In this document: piece by piece, positions 7,531 to 16,136 of the stretch
Layout: every line of letters starts with the position of its first letter
Position numbering within the stretch: position 1 is the stretch's first letter
Source of the DNA: Fontibacillus phaseoli
Lineage (GTDB): Bacteria > Bacillota > Bacilli > Paenibacillales > Paenibacillaceae
Direction of reading: 5' to 3'
DNA length: 64,000 nucleotides
Assembly: GCF_003337355.1 (NCBI RefSeq)
Contig: NZ_QPJW01000006.1
Location: 62,001 to 126,000, forward strand
Notes under the pieces: generated by a model
Told to the model about the DNA's origin: nothing
Databases searched by the model: none
Seen by the model: only the letters and a program-made list of their open reading frames with translations
Translations under genes and position numbers: made by a program

Positions 7531-10200
7531 ATGATAACAGAAACAGAGCTGCTCGCATTTATGCGGGAGACGGCGTATAAACCAATGACATACCAGGAGC
7601 TGGAAGAGCATTTTCAAATTACGGATGCTGCCGGTTTCAAGGAGTTCCTGAAGCTGCTGAACCAACTGGAGCAGGCAGGCAAGATTCTGTTGACGCGGAG
7701 CAACCGTTACGGGGTACCCGAACGGATGGATCTGGTGCGGGGGCGTTTGCAGGCCCACGCCAAGGGCTTTGCCTTTCTCATTCCCGATGACCGGGAGCAT
7801 CCGGACGTATACGTTCACGCCAACGATCTGAAAAGTGCGATGAACGGCGATATCGTGCTGGTGCGCGTGAGCTCGAAAAGCGCCGGGGGCGGCAAGCTGG
7901 AAGGCGAGGTCGTGCGGATCGTTAACCGGGCGATTACCCAGGTGGTCGGCGTGTTTCAGCATAACGAAACCTACGGGTTCGTCATTCCGGACGATAAGCG
8001 GATTAACCGGGATATTTTCGTGGCGCAGGAGAATTTCGGCGGTGCGGTAGACGGTGAAAAAGTCGTGGCCCGCATCGTCAATTACCCGGAAGGGCGGTCG
8101 GCGGCGGAGGGAGCCATCATCGAGATTCTCGGGCATAAGGATGACCCGGGGGTCGATATTTTGTCGATCATCCGCAAGCATCAGCTGCCGGAGGCGTTCC
8201 CCGATGAAGTGATGGCGGAAGCGCAGGAAGCGCCGGATGTCATTGCCGAGGAGGAGATCGCTAAGCAGGGCCGGCGCGATCTCCGGAACAAGGTGATCGT
8301 GACGATCGACGGCGAGGATGCGAAGGACCTCGACGACGCGGTCAACGTGGAGCGGTTGCCGAACGGCCATATCCAGCTCGGTGTGCATATCGCGGACGTA
8401 GGCTACTATGTGCGCGAGGGTTCGAAGCTGGACCAGGAAGCTTACAACCGCGGCTGCAGTGTGTATCTCGTCGACCGGGTCATCCCGATGCTGCCGCATC
8501 GGCTGTCCAACGGCATTTGCTCGCTCAACCCGAAGGTCGACCGCTTTACGTTGTCCTGCGAGATGGAGTTCGACGAGCAGATGAAGGTCGTGAAGCACGA
8601 TGTTTTCACAAGCGTGATCCGGACTACGGAGCGCATGACATATACGAACGTGCGCAAAATTTTGCAGCAGGAGGATCCGGAGGTGACGGAACGCTACAGT
8701 CATCTGACGGATACGTTCGAACTGATGCGCGAGCTTGCGCTCAAGCTGCGGGGCAACCGGATGCGGCGCGGAGCGGTCGATTTCGACTTCGAGGAATCAA
8801 AGGTCATCGTCGACGAGAACGGCAAGGCGGTCGACATCGTCAAGCGGGAGCGGTCTATTGCGGAGCAAATTATCGAGGAATTCATGCTGGCGGCGAACGA
8901 GACGGTGGCTGAGCATTTCCACTGGCTCAAGGTGCCGTTCATCTACCGGATTCATGAGGATCCCGATCAAGAGAAGCTGATGAATTTTATGGCATTTGTG
9001 TCCAATTTCGGTTATGCCGTCAAGGGCGGGAAAGGCAACAAGATTCACCCGCGCGCACTGCAGACGCTGCTGGAGGATATCCAGGGCACGAAGGAGCAGA
9101 CGGTCATCAGCACGATGATGCTGCGGTCGATGAAGCAGGCGAAGTACGACGCCGAGAGCACTGGTCATTTCGGGCTGGCGGCGGAGTTCTACACGCACTT
9201 TACATCCCCGATCCGCCGCTACCCGGATTTGGTGATCCACCGGGTCATCCGCGAGGTGATCGAGCATGGCGGGGCTCTGCCGGAAGCGCGGCAGGAGTAT
9301 TTGGCCAGCCGCATGCAGGAGATTGCGCAGCAATCGTCCGAGCGGGAGCGGGTCGCCGTGGACGCGGAGCGAGATACGGAACAGTTGAAGAAAGCGGAGT
9401 TCATGCTGGATAAGGTCGGGGAGGAATTCCCCGGCATTATCAGCAGCGTAACGAGCTTCGGGATGTTCATCGAGCTGGAGAACACGGTGGAAGGGCTCAT
9501 CCGTCTCAGTGCGATGACGGATGATTATTACCACTTCCATGAGCAGCATATGGCACTGATCGGCGAGCGTACATCGAAAATTTACCGCATCGGCGATGAG
9601 GTAAAAATCCGCGTAGCCCGCGTGAACATGGACGATCATACGATCGATTTCGAGATGGTCGATATGAAGCCGCGCCGCCGTGAGGATTCGAACGGCGGAA
9701 ACGGCGGCGGCGGGTTTAACGGCGCCGCGGGCGCTGGGCGCGGTGGCGGTAAGCGCGGCGGAAGCGGCAAGGGCGGCGGCAAAGTTGGCGCCGGCAAGGC
9801 GGGCTGGAGCGGCAAAGCCGGTAAGGGCGGCGCCGCAGGCACAGGCGCCGGGATAGGCGAGGCCGCCTCGGCCGGCCGCGGCAAACGCGGCGGCGGACGC
9901 CGAAGCGACGCGGCGGGGGGCGGCAGTGCCGCCCCCGCCATGAGCTTCGGCTTTGGCTCCGGCAAGGGCGGCTATGCGCCCGGGCCGGCGGCCCTCAGCC
10001 GCGACTCCGGAAGCTACCGCTCCGGAGAAGGCGGCGGGTCCGGCTCGCGGCGGAAGAAGACGTCCGCGAGCGGGATTTTCACCGGCGGCGGAGGCAGCAC
10101 CGATGAGAGTACGGCGTCGTCCCCGCGCAAGAAGCGGGGCGGCGGCAAGAGCAAGGGCGGCAACGGCACGGCTGCGTTCGTGCGTAAGAAGAAAAAATAG
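7531..10200 (+). CDS. rnr: Ribonuclease R with long basic Gly-rich tail
   Basis: An 889-residue 3'-5' exoribonuclease that degrades structured RNA and works with tmRNA/SmpB in quality control. Order of domains: winged helix (about 5-70), two cold-shock OB folds (about 80-225), RNB catalytic domain (about 255-585) with the metal-binding cluster D260-GEDAKDLDD-269, S1 domain (about 630-712), then roughly 175 residues dominated by Gly, Ala, Lys, Arg and Ser. ATG 7531 has AGGTGAG upstream and lies after the probable transcription start. The tail is much longer than the short Lys-rich tail of most RNase R proteins. smpB and ssrA lie downstream. Confidence 0.96.
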   Translation: MITETELLAFMRETAYKPMTYQELEEHFQITDAAGFKEFLKLLNQLEQAGKILLTRSNRYGVPERMDLVRGRLQAHAKGFAFLIPDDREHPDVYVHANDLKSAMNGDIVLVRVSSKSAGGGKLEGEVVRIVNRAITQVVGVFQHNETYGFVIPDDKRINRDIFVAQENFGGAVDGEKVVARIVNYPEGRSAAEGAIIEILGHKDDPGVDILSIIRKHQLPEAFPDEVMAEAQEAPDVIAEEEIAKQGRRDLRNKVIVTIDGEDAKDLDDAVNVERLPNGHIQLGVHIADVGYYVREGSKLDQEAYNRGCSVYLVDRVIPMLPHRLSNGICSLNPKVDRFTLSCEMEFDEQMKVVKHDVFTSVIRTTERMTYTNVRKILQQEDPEVTERYSHLTDTFELMRELALKLRGNRMRRGAVDFDFEESKVIVDENGKAVDIVKRERSIAEQIIEEFMLAANETVAEHFHWLKVPFIYRIHEDPDQEKLMNFMAFVSNFGYAVKGGKGNKIHPRALQTLLEDIQGTKEQTVISTMMLRSMKQAKYDAESTGHFGLAAEFYTHFTSPIRRYPDLVIHRVIREVIEHGGALPEARQEYLASRMQEIAQQSSERERVAVDAERDTEQLKKAEFMLDKVGEEFPGIISSVTSFGMFIELENTVEGLIRLSAMTDDYYHFHEQHMALIGERTSKIYRIGDEVKIRVARVNMDDHTIDFEMVDMKPRRREDSNGGNGGGGFNGAAGAGRGGGKRGGSGKGGGKVGAGKAGWSGKAGKGGAAGTGAGIGEAASAGRGKRGGGRRSDAAGGGSAAPAMSFGFGSGKGGYAPGPAALSRDSGSYRSGEGGGSGSRRKKTSASGIFTGGGGSTDESTASSPRKKRGGGKSKGGNGTAAFVRKKKK

Positions 10201-10466
10201 CCGCATCGGCAAGCTAGTTGGGCCGGGTATCGCTTCGTGCGATCCCGGCCTGTTCCACTTATCAGTAATTTTCATGTTGGCGTCACCTTAGTTCTAACAA
10301 TGTCCTCTCCGGGTGGAATTTTCGCAAAAAATGTCTTTCAAAAGGTGGACACTTTTCTGTGAAAGAGATACTGACTCCTCATCCATAAAACGTCCATATA
10401 TAGTAGTTTAGAGGCATTGAGATACTTAATATTGACTTTAGCCATATGCGAGGAAAAAGACCTTCG

Positions 10467-10490
10467 TGTCCACTTTTAGGTGGACATTTT
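10467..10490 (+). terminator. Terminator-like hairpin
   Basis: TGTCCAC and GTGGACA form a seven-pair stem with a six-base loop followed by TTTTTAT. No complete gene lies directly upstream, so it may be a relic. Confidence 0.5.
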
Positions 10491-10697
10491 TATGAATTGT
10501 CCGCTTGAAGAATACAGTGATCCTGCGTATCGTTCGTTAGAGACACGTTAATTATCAAAAAGTCTATTGTCGCTAGTCGAAATGGCCGCGAAAAAAGCAG
10601 GTTTAAGTTGATGCCTTACAAAATTACCAGATTCATGATGAATGTTCCTTTAAAGAACGCTATACACAGGGGCAATGAATAATCAATTTAATAAAAG

Positions 10698-10746
10698 GTG
10701 GCAGTCCTACGAAACCTGATGGTTTGTTCCTGGGCTGTCACTTTTT
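10698..10746 (+). terminator. Two-tier hairpin with T-run
   Basis: GTGGCAGTCC pairs with GGGCTGTCAC including two G-U pairs; an inner AAACC/GGTTT stem extends it, and TTTTT follows. It looks like a terminator of a short transcript starting in the preceding non-coding sequence. Confidence 0.65.
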
Positions 10747-10853
10747 CATATTAATCAAGCTCTTTAAGCCTTCCCGCACACTCCATAGAAGAAACATATG
10801 CAGGCGTTCTTAAATTCTTCCTGTCTTGTAGGTAGAGCCGGTGTCGTTGGACG

Positions 10854-11168
10854 GTGGGAGCAGAGGCGGTGGGAGCGGAGGCGGTGCCGCGTCCGGATTC
10901 CGGGTCCGGGTGGGCGATCCAGGGCAACTATGATCAGTTCGTGGCGGAGACGGCCAAGTACCGGGTGCGCAATATCGATATTTTTACGCAGAACCTGGAG
11001 GATATATTCATCTGGTGGGGAAATTCAGCGATAAAATCGAGTGGCTACGGGGGAATCATTAACGGCAGCGTGAATTTGGGCATCAGTTTCACGATTCTCG
11101 CAGTGATCGGCCTGGTGACGTTCGGACTCGCGGTAATTCTATTCCGCAAGCGCAATCTGCCCCTGTAA
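10854..11168 (+). pseudogene. C-terminal remnant of an ABC-2 type permease
   Basis: The open frame ends with a good membrane helix (VNLGISFTILAVIGLVTFGL) and a basic end AVILFRKRNLPL, the classic finish of ABC-2 type exporter permeases. Upstream of about residue 20 the frame is a GC-rich repeat (two GTGGGAGCxGAGGCG units) with no similarity to a protein start, no ribosome binding site and no ATPase partner. A 3' gene fragment joined to unrelated sequence is the simplest reading. Its own terminator (11159-11180) survives. Confidence 0.5.
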
Positions 11169-11180
11169 CTCGGGGGCTTT
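11159..11180 (+). terminator. Terminator of the permease remnant
   Basis: GCCCC and GGGGC enclose a nine-base loop and are followed by TTTTCTT. The hairpin overlaps the stop codon of the remnant. Confidence 0.5.
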
Positions 11181-11182
11181 TC

Positions 11183-11211
11183 TTGATTTTGCGCGGGAGA
11201 GTTGTTACAAT
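11183..11211 (+). promoter_or_regulatory. Promoter of smpB
   Basis: TTGATT and TACAAT are separated by exactly 17 bases and end 70 bases before the smpB start, so smpB is transcribed independently of rnr here. Confidence 0.7.
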
Positions 11212-11280
11212 TAAGGTCTGGCGTTTTCATAAGGCCTGAGACGCTTTTGCGGCTATAAGTTTGGGATGAGGAGGATGAAC

Positions 11281-11760
11281 ATGGCGAAGAAAAATGACGG
11301 CAAAGTGCTGGCCCAGAACAAAAAAGCTTCCCATGACTATTTCATCGAGGATACTTTCGAAGCGGGAATGGTACTCACCGGCACTGAGATCAAATCGATC
11401 CGGAACGCCCGGGTGAATATCGGGGATGCTTTTGCGACGATCCGGAATGGGGAAATCCACATCCACAATATGCATATCAGCCCGTTCGAGCAGGGGAATC
11501 GATACAATCCGCTTGACCCGACCCGGACGCGTAAGCTGCTGATGCATAAAGCTCAGATCAGCAAGCTGCTCGGCTTGTCCAAGCAGGAAGGCTATTCCAT
11601 CGTACCGCTGAAGATCTACATCAAGAACGGCTACGCCAAGCTGCTAATCGGCCTCGGCAAAGGGAAAAAGCAGTACGACAAACGCGATGCCGCCGCCAAA
11701 CGCGACGCCCAGCGCGACATTCAGCGCGTGCTGCGAGAGAAGCAGAAAGTGGCCAAATGA
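11281..11760 (+). CDS. smpB: SsrA-binding protein SmpB
   Basis: A 159-residue protein of normal length. SmpB binds the tRNA-like domain of tmRNA and brings it to stalled ribosomes for trans-translation. Diagnostic features are [20 protein letters not shown] near the N-terminus, [14 protein letters not shown], and a basic C-terminal tail ([18 protein letters not shown]) that enters the decoding centre. ATG 11281 follows GAGGAGG by about six bases; upstream ATGs overlap that site. Its RNA partner ssrA lies 1.4 kb downstream. Confidence 0.98.
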   Translation: MAKKNDGKVLAQNKKASHDYFIEDTFEAGMVLTGTEIKSIRNARVNIGDAFATIRNGEIHIHNMHISPFEQGNRYNPLDPTRTRKLLMHKAQISKLLGLSKQEGYSIVPLKIYIKNGYAKLLIGLGKGKKQYDKRDAAAKRDAQRDIQRVLREKQKVAK

Positions 11761-11773
11761 CGATATACAACAA

Positions 11774-11807
11774 AACCGGGAGCGCCTTATTCGGCTCCCG
11801 GTTTTTT
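11774..11807 (+). terminator. Terminator of smpB
   Basis: AACCGGGAGC and GCTCCCGGTT form a ten-pair stem followed by a T-run, immediately after the stop codon. Confidence 0.93.
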
Positions 11808-11828
11808 ATGTTCTGAGCTTATACCCTG

Positions 11829-12863
11829 TTACATCGAAGTGGGTGGCTTATTAGGATCGTTCTCCGCCTCAAATTTGCTTTTGAAGCGATTTTCCTCCGG
11901 ATTCTCGGGAGAGGATTGGTGATCCACATGCAAAGCAGGAGCATTTTCCGAGTTCGGGTCGGTGCCTAAGTTCCCTTGCGCCGGCTCGGTATTTTTCCCC
12001 TTTTTCTTGAATAACTTGCCGAGCCAAAGCAAAGGTGCAAAAATAACGATCCAAAACTTCTTGGCTATTAAAGCGATGATGGCAATGACGCCCGTTTTTT
12101 TGGCCACGGCAAGTCCGGCTCCCCCTAGAATGAGTCCCGTCAGGCCCATGGAAGACTTCTTGTCCGTAGAAGGATCGAAATCAGAGTATGTATTGCCTGG
12201 AGTTACGGAGAGACCAGGGAGCAGTTCCTGAGTAAACGTTGTACGGTCGGCCTCCAGGGTTTCCGGGGTAGATACCAGGATTGCCGATATGTATCCCACG
12301 CGTGTAAGAATGCGCACGTTATAATTAATTATTTGTTCTCCGTTGTTGTCATGAAGGAGCAGAGCCCATGTGAGGCTGCGCATGGATTCATCATAGGCAG
12401 GCTCTTTAAACCATCCTTCCACATACAATTGATTGTATTCGGGAAGCTTTTTGTTCGCTTCCTTCTGCCCTCGTTCATAGCTCTTGAGCAGCTCATCGGC
12501 ATCGATGTCCGATTTTTCTTTATCTTCGATATGACCGGATTCGGCATATTCAAAGTAAACGCTCCATACGGAATTCTCATCTCCTGGCTGCACATATCCG
12601 ATTTCATCGTAAGTCGGGAGGTCCTCGAAGCTTTCGATGAAAGCAATCGTATTATCCTTGTCGAGGAAATAATAATTTTGCGGCAGCGTGAGCTCTGCAA
12701 TGTTTGTAAGCTTAACTTTCTGTCCGGAGCCTACGGTCCAGTACAGGTTGGGTTCTTGCACCTCTTCTGCAACTGCGTTGAAGGGCATAGCGAGTATGCT
12801 GAGCAGGATCAGGCAGGATAGCAGAAGTTTTCTGATTTTTGGCTTGTTGTTGCTGAGTTTCAT
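11829..12863 (-). CDS. DUF2167-type membrane-anchored protein
   Basis: A 344-residue exported membrane protein resembling the DUF2167 family. A signal segment (about 12-32, cleavage near AVAEE) is followed by the hallmark 'TVGSGQKVKLTNIAELTLPQ' beta-rich part, an acidic linker, a glycine-rich segment (GLTGLILGGAGLAVA) and a second hydrophobic region with 'FWIVIFAPLLWLGKLF'. The last about 60 residues are hydrophilic, Pro/Asn/Glu rich and probably cytosolic. Function of the family is unknown. It lies between smpB and tmRNA on the opposite strand. Confidence 0.82.
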   Translation of the reverse strand: MKLSNNKPKIRKLLLSCLILLSILAMPFNAVAEEVQEPNLYWTVGSGQKVKLTNIAELTLPQNYYFLDKDNTIAFIESFEDLPTYDEIGYVQPGDENSVWSVYFEYAESGHIEDKEKSDIDADELLKSYERGQKEANKKLPEYNQLYVEGWFKEPAYDESMRSLTWALLLHDNNGEQIINYNVRILTRVGYISAILVSTPETLEADRTTFTQELLPGLSVTPGNTYSDFDPSTDKKSSMGLTGLILGGAGLAVAKKTGVIAIIALIAKKFWIVIFAPLLWLGKLFKKKGKNTEPAQGNLGTDPNSENAPALHVDHQSSPENPEENRFKSKFEAENDPNKPPTSM

Positions 12864-13163
12864 GATTAACCCCCAATATTAGTGTTTTACTCCAAAGAAA
12901 AAAATGGAATGTTATGATCTTACCACGATCATTCTGCATAATGAAGGAAGAAAAATACATATTTCGAGTTTATTCTTGCTTTTTTGCTATTATGTGAATT
13001 TGCTTTTCGGTCCGTTCATTGCTACAATTATTTCTACCGCTTGGCACTGTTGCCATGTATTCACCAGACAATTCGCGTGCTATCTGTGGTATACTAATGA
13101 ATGTTAAGAAAAGAATCAAAGCATTCATGCTCAGCCGTTTAACCGGAAACACCTTGAGAATAA
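12864..13163. other. Intergenic region with the tmRNA promoter
   Basis: AT-rich gap. A -10 box TATACT lies at 13090-13095 with a partial -35 (CAGACA) at about 19 bases; the primary transcript would start near 13102 and be trimmed to the mature 5' end at 13164. Confidence 0.45.
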
Positions 13164-13525
13164 GGGGGCGTTTTTGGATTCGACGGGGGTAGATCGAGCA
13201 TGGGTAGCGGGTAGTGGGGACGCGTCCGCTTTATCAACGCTAAAGCCTATTAAACGGCAAACAAAACAACAACTTAGCTTTCGCAGCTTAATAACCTGTG
13301 AGCTAGCTCTGCCTCTGCATCGCCCATGTGCCGAGATTAGGGCCCAACTTTAGTGGGATACGCCGATTGGTCTCCGCCTGGGGCCTTTCGGAAGAAGACA
13401 ATCAGGCTGACCTGAAGGGAATCCGGTGACAGGGAGTCTCTAGGGTGACATCAAATCTGTCACTACACCCGTAGAAGCCTATGTGGCGTTGCCTTCGGAC
13501 AGGGGTTCGACTCCCCTCGCCTCCA
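13164..13525 (+). ncRNA. ssrA: Transfer-messenger RNA (tmRNA)
   Basis: The 5' GGGGGCG pairs with 3' CGCCTCC as a seven-pair acceptor stem, and the T-arm GGGGTTCGACTCCCC is present at the 3' end. The tag reading frame starts at GGC 13256 and encodes GKQNNNLAFAA followed by two stops (13289-13294), so stalled proteins receive (A)GKQNNNLAFAA. CCA is not encoded. tmRNA plus SmpB (upstream) rescue ribosomes on truncated mRNAs; RNase R degrades those mRNAs. The last 31 bases are duplicated at 14472-14502. Confidence 0.98.
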
Positions 13526-13527
13526 TA
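13497..13527 (+). repeat. Left attachment-site repeat (3' end of tmRNA)
   Basis: A 31-bp sequence beginning GGACAGGGGTTCGACTCCCC and covering the T-arm and acceptor 3' strand of tmRNA; an exact copy stands at 14472-14502. tmRNA 3' ends are a known integration target of tyrosine recombinases. Confidence 0.85.
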
Positions 13528-13541
13528 CTTAGTATGAGAAA

Positions 13542-13567
13542 AAGCGACCGTGATTGGTCGCTTTTTT
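13542..13567 (+). terminator. Terminator after tmRNA
   Basis: AAGCGACC and GGTCGCTT form an eight-pair stem with a six-base loop followed by six T. It belongs to the inserted segment and now ends the tmRNA transcript. Confidence 0.9.
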
Positions 13568-13699
13568 GCATCCTCATATAATTAAAAAGTTACTTTTTAT
13601 TTTAATAAAATAGAAAGTGGCAAAATATTGAAAGAAATGAAATTTAGGAACCGAAAAACTCGTAATATGTGGTAATATGTAGAAAAGGGGGAGAGAGTT

Positions 13700-14311
13700 T
13701 TGAGAAAGACTAGTTTGAGAATTTTATTTTTGGCACTGTTATTACTGGTTACTGCATGTGGAGGTGCCGCGTCTACATCAACAGGAGCGCAGAATGCTAA
13801 TACTTCTGTAAAGGATCAAGGTCCTGCAGAAAACGTAAATAATGAGCAAACAGGTGATGCTGTTACAGAAGAACCGACTAAGGAGCCTGAAGAGCCGAAA
13901 GAGGTTGTCTACAAAGTAGGGGACAAGTTCAATTTGGGCAATTGGGAAGTTGTGCTGGACTCTTTTGAATTCAATCAAAAAGTCAGTGATGAATACTTTT
14001 CTTCTAGTGCGGACGAGGGCAATAGGTTTTTAATTTTAAATTATACGGTTACTAATCAAGGAACGGAAGCAGACAATTTTACGTCAATGATTGGCGGAGT
14101 CGAAATGAAGGCGCTATTTCAGGACAAATATGAGTATACATACACGATCACGATGATAGATAAAGATCTTAGCAAAGAAAGTATTAAGCCTCTATCTTCA
14201 AAAACCGGATTTGTTGTAATGGAAGTTCCTGACACAGTAGCCAAATCAGAAGATAGTTTGATTCTAAAGCTGGTAAAAGATGAGAACAAGGCCACTATTA
14301 ATTTAAGATAG
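13700..14311 (+). CDS. DUF4352-type secreted lipoprotein
   Basis: A 203-residue lipoprotein: a hydrophobic signal with lipobox LVTAC at residue 20, a low-complexity Asn/Thr/Glu/Pro linker (about 22-70) and an Ig-like DUF4352 domain (VYKVGDKFNLGNWEVVLDS ... NRFLILNYTVTNQGTEADNF). Such domains are found on surface lipoproteins of Firmicutes and phage-like islands; the role is unknown. The TTG start at 13700 follows GGGGAGAG. It is the only gene of the island inserted in tmRNA, so it is probably its cargo. Confidence 0.85.
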   Translation: MRKTSLRILFLALLLLVTACGGAASTSTGAQNANTSVKDQGPAENVNNEQTGDAVTEEPTKEPEEPKEVVYKVGDKFNLGNWEVVLDSFEFNQKVSDEYFSSSADEGNRFLILNYTVTNQGTEADNFTSMIGGVEMKALFQDKYEYTYTITMIDKDLSKESIKPLSSKTGFVVMEVPDTVAKSEDSLILKLVKDENKATINLR

Positions 14312-14331
14312 TTGAAGTTGCCACTAGTATG

Positions 14332-14381
14332 AAAGAAACCGCAAGCGTAAGGGATTTTTCCCCAAGGCTTGCGGTTTCTTT
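14332..14381 (+). terminator. Terminator of the island lipoprotein
   Basis: A perfect 15-pair stem, AAAGAAACCGCAAGC with its complement GCTTGCGGTTTCTTT, encloses a 20-base loop. The A and T tracts at the two ends make it bidirectional. Confidence 0.9.
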
Positions 14382-14471
14382 GAGAGTTCCCTCGCTTCAA
14401 AGAACCTGCATCCTTCTTTCGTTCGCTAATGAATCTATCTAAGCTAAGGAAGGGGAACAAAATCCGTAATA

Positions 14472-14502
14472 GGACAGGGGTTCGACTCCCCTCGCCTCCA
14501 TA
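14472..14502 (+). repeat. Right attachment-site repeat (tmRNA 3' end duplicate)
   Basis: Exact 31-bp copy of the tmRNA 3' end. The sequence just before it shows no tmRNA similarity. Confidence 0.85.
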
Positions 14503-14511
14503 TGTAAAATC

Positions 14512-14538
14512 CACAACCGAGTCCGGTTGTGAATTTTT
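14512..14538 (+). terminator. Probable ancestral tmRNA terminator
   Basis: CACAACCG and CGGTTGTG form an eight-pair stem with a four-base loop followed by AATTTTT. It stands ten bases after the right repeat, where the original tmRNA terminator is expected. Confidence 0.7.
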
Positions 14539-14567
14539 CGTTTCAGGCTCTTTATACACGATCCTCA

Positions 14568-15317
14568 CTATTTCAAATCAAACCCTTTGCTTTTCACGTA
14601 TTCCGTATACCCGCCCAACGGCAAATCCTTATCCAGCATGGAGATGAATTTTCCGGACCAGCTAGCCTTTTGTTTGTTGTTCGTTCGTGCGGTGTAATAC
14701 TCCTCGATTTCCCGGTCATACCTTTCAACCTTTGCTTTAAGATCAAGATCATCATCATACAGGTTTTCAAAAAACACGGCGGACCGCGGCAACCGCGGCT
14801 TTTGCTCGGGGAACTCGTCGGGAACGCCTACTGCAAGACCGGCCAAAGGAATGACGAGGTCCGGCAGTCCAAGCCATTCGTCCAGAGCGGGCAGGGCCTC
14901 GTTAATTCCTCCGATAATCACGGCTCCGAGCCCCATGGATTCGGCTGCCAAATTGGCATTCTGCAGGGCAAGCGCGGCACTCAGCACAGCGGATTGGTAA
15001 AAATACGAGTAGCTCAAGTTGCGGCCCATTTTTTCCTGTTGGTCCGGGCCGGCGGCAAGCATCATCCGATGAAGATCGGCACAAAACACATAAAAGTACC
15101 CGCATTTCTCAACCGACGGATTTTTCGAATGCACCGCGATCTTCTTTCTCAGTCCCTGATCGGTCACGCCGATGATCGAGAACGGCTGCATATGCGCCGA
15201 GGTCGGTGCCATTTGCGCCGCATCGACAATGGCGTCGATTTGCTCGCTAGTCAACGAAATATTTTTAAACTTACGGATGGAGCGATGCTGGCGGATCATT
15301 TGCATAACCTCATTCAT
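14568..15317 (-). CDS. NADPH-dependent nitroreductase (NfsA/NfrA type)
   Basis: A 249-residue flavoprotein of the oxygen-insensitive nitroreductase family, with the FMN-binding start RQHRSIRKFKN, the AQMAPTSAHMQPFSIIGV segment, and the NfsA-like 'SMGLGAVIIGGI' and 'GLPDLVIPLAGLAVGVP' motifs. It probably reduces quinones or nitro compounds with NAD(P)H. ATG 15317 follows GGAGG. The MarR gene is divergent, and two identical-type operators flank this promoter, so the pair looks like an electrophile-responsive detoxification unit. Confidence 0.92.
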   Translation of the reverse strand: MNEVMQMIRQHRSIRKFKNISLTSEQIDAIVDAAQMAPTSAHMQPFSIIGVTDQGLRKKIAVHSKNPSVEKCGYFYVFCADLHRMMLAAGPDQQEKMGRNLSYSYFYQSAVLSAALALQNANLAAESMGLGAVIIGGINEALPALDEWLGLPDLVIPLAGLAVGVPDEFPEQKPRLPRSAVFFENLYDDDLDLKAKVERYDREIEEYYTARTNNKQKASWSGKFISMLDKDLPLGGYTEYVKSKGFDLK

Positions 15318-15379
15318 TTAGATTCCCTCCAAATAGTTAGTTTTCTGTAGAAGTCTCAGGAGACAGTGTTTAATTATAT

Positions 15380-15395
15380 GGTTTCCATGGAAACC
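15380..15395. promoter_or_regulatory. MarR operator O1
   Basis: GGTTTCCATGGAAACC is a perfect 16-bp palindrome. It starts directly after the -10 box (TATTAT, 15401-15396 minus strand) of the nitroreductase promoter. Confidence 0.8.
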
Positions 15396-15424
15396 ATAAT
15401 AACAAGGAAAGGAGGTTCTGTCAA
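15396..15424 (-). promoter_or_regulatory. Nitroreductase promoter
   Basis: On the minus strand TTGACA (15424-15419) and TATTAT (15401-15396) are separated by 17 bases, a near-consensus promoter bracketed by the two operators. Confidence 0.8.
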
Positions 15425-15426
15425 AT

Positions 15427-15452
15427 GGTTTCCTTGGAAACCGTGGTATAAT
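15427..15452 (+). promoter_or_regulatory. MarR operator O2 and MarR promoter
   Basis: GGTTTCCTTGGAAACC (15427-15442) repeats O1 with one central change. It is followed by TGGTATAAT, an extended -10 box (TATAAT 15447-15452) for the MarR gene, so a bound repressor would also shut off its own gene. Confidence 0.75.
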
Positions 15453-15478
15453 GAAAAGAAAAAAGGTAGGCTTGCCTT

Positions 15479-15967
15479 ATGCCAGATATGAATGATGATT
15501 TGCTTCAGCTCAAAAACCGCATAGAAAAATCCATGTACCGGATTCTCATCAGCGAAACCGACGAGGACCAGGATCGGCTTTGGCTCATGGAGCATATCTC
15601 CAACGACCGGCTAAAAAGGATGCTGCCCCGCCTATCCCTCTCAAGCCTGCATGTTTTGGATGTGATCGATATGCATGAAGGCATCAAAGGAGTCGATATC
15701 GCCCGCGAAATGGAGATAACGAAAGGCGCCGTTTCTAAAATTACCCGCAAATTGTTGGATCAGGACCTGATTAGAAAAATTCAACTGCCGGACAACCTGA
15801 AAGAAATTTATTTCTCCGTGACTCCGCTCGGCGCCGAATTGGCCGAACTGCACCGGGTATTCCACCAAGAACAGGACCGAAAATCGATGGAATTGTTAAC
15901 CAGTTTCGACGCGGCGTCGCTGGAAATCGTGGCAGACTTTCTGGAGAAGTTGGCCAGCCTGCGGTAG
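15479..15967 (+). CDS. MarR-family transcriptional repressor
   Basis: A 162-residue winged-helix regulator. The recognition part reads GVDIAREMEITKGAVSKITRKLLDQDLIRKIQLPDN, followed by the wing and the typical VTPLGAELAELH helix. ATG 15479 follows AAGGTAGG. It faces the nitroreductase gene across a 160-bp gap with two 16-bp palindromes, so it probably represses both genes. Confidence 0.93.
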   Translation: MPDMNDDLLQLKNRIEKSMYRILISETDEDQDRLWLMEHISNDRLKRMLPRLSLSSLHVLDVIDMHEGIKGVDIAREMEITKGAVSKITRKLLDQDLIRKIQLPDNLKEIYFSVTPLGAELAELHRVFHQEQDRKSMELLTSFDAASLEIVADFLEKLASLR

Positions 15968-16078
15968 CCAAAATTCTACTTGGCAGAAGGTTTTTATCGG
16001 CGAAGTCGACAGATTCCTAGTCTTAAGTCTAGGTTCAGACACCCCCTAAGACGGTTATATTAGGCAAATAAGGTCGGA

Positions 16079-16084
16079 TATAAT
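16079..16084 (+). promoter_or_regulatory. -10 box of the sensor-domain gene
   Basis: A perfect TATAAT lies 53 bases before the start codon; the -35 region is not clear. A small hairpin CCTAG...CTAGG lies at 16016-16033. Confidence 0.45.
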
Positions 16085-16136
16085 GGATTTATATCTCACA
16101 GAGCGTGATTTATGAAGCCAAAAGGGGTGTTTGAAT

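Larger units (their letters stand above)
10201..10853. other. Non-coding region after rnr with three hairpins
   Basis: Contains a GGCCGGG...CCCGGCC hairpin without T-run at 10221-10250 (probable rnr end), two copies of the motif GTGGACAC / GTGTCCAC in inverted orientation at about 10342 and 10466 that could be ends of a decayed small element, and a strong hairpin with T-run at 10698-10746. No complete gene was recognised. Confidence 0.5.
13528..14502 (+). mobile_element. 975-bp island integrated at the tmRNA 3' end
   Basis: The segment is bounded by exact 31-bp direct repeats of the tmRNA 3' end and contains one lipoprotein gene plus two terminators. No integrase remains, so it is a deleted remnant or a non-autonomous passenger. 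It is more AT-rich than the flanks. Confidence 0.7.

Noticed and set aside
7396-8703. 435-codon minus-strand frame opposite rnr
   Set aside because: Shadow of the RNase R reading frame; composition is rich in His, Arg and Leu with no recognisable motif.
8797-10275. 492-codon open frame on the minus strand opposite rnr
   Set aside because: It mirrors the high-GC rnr coding sequence, is Ala/Arg/His-rich with no domain, and RNase R on the plus strand is certain.
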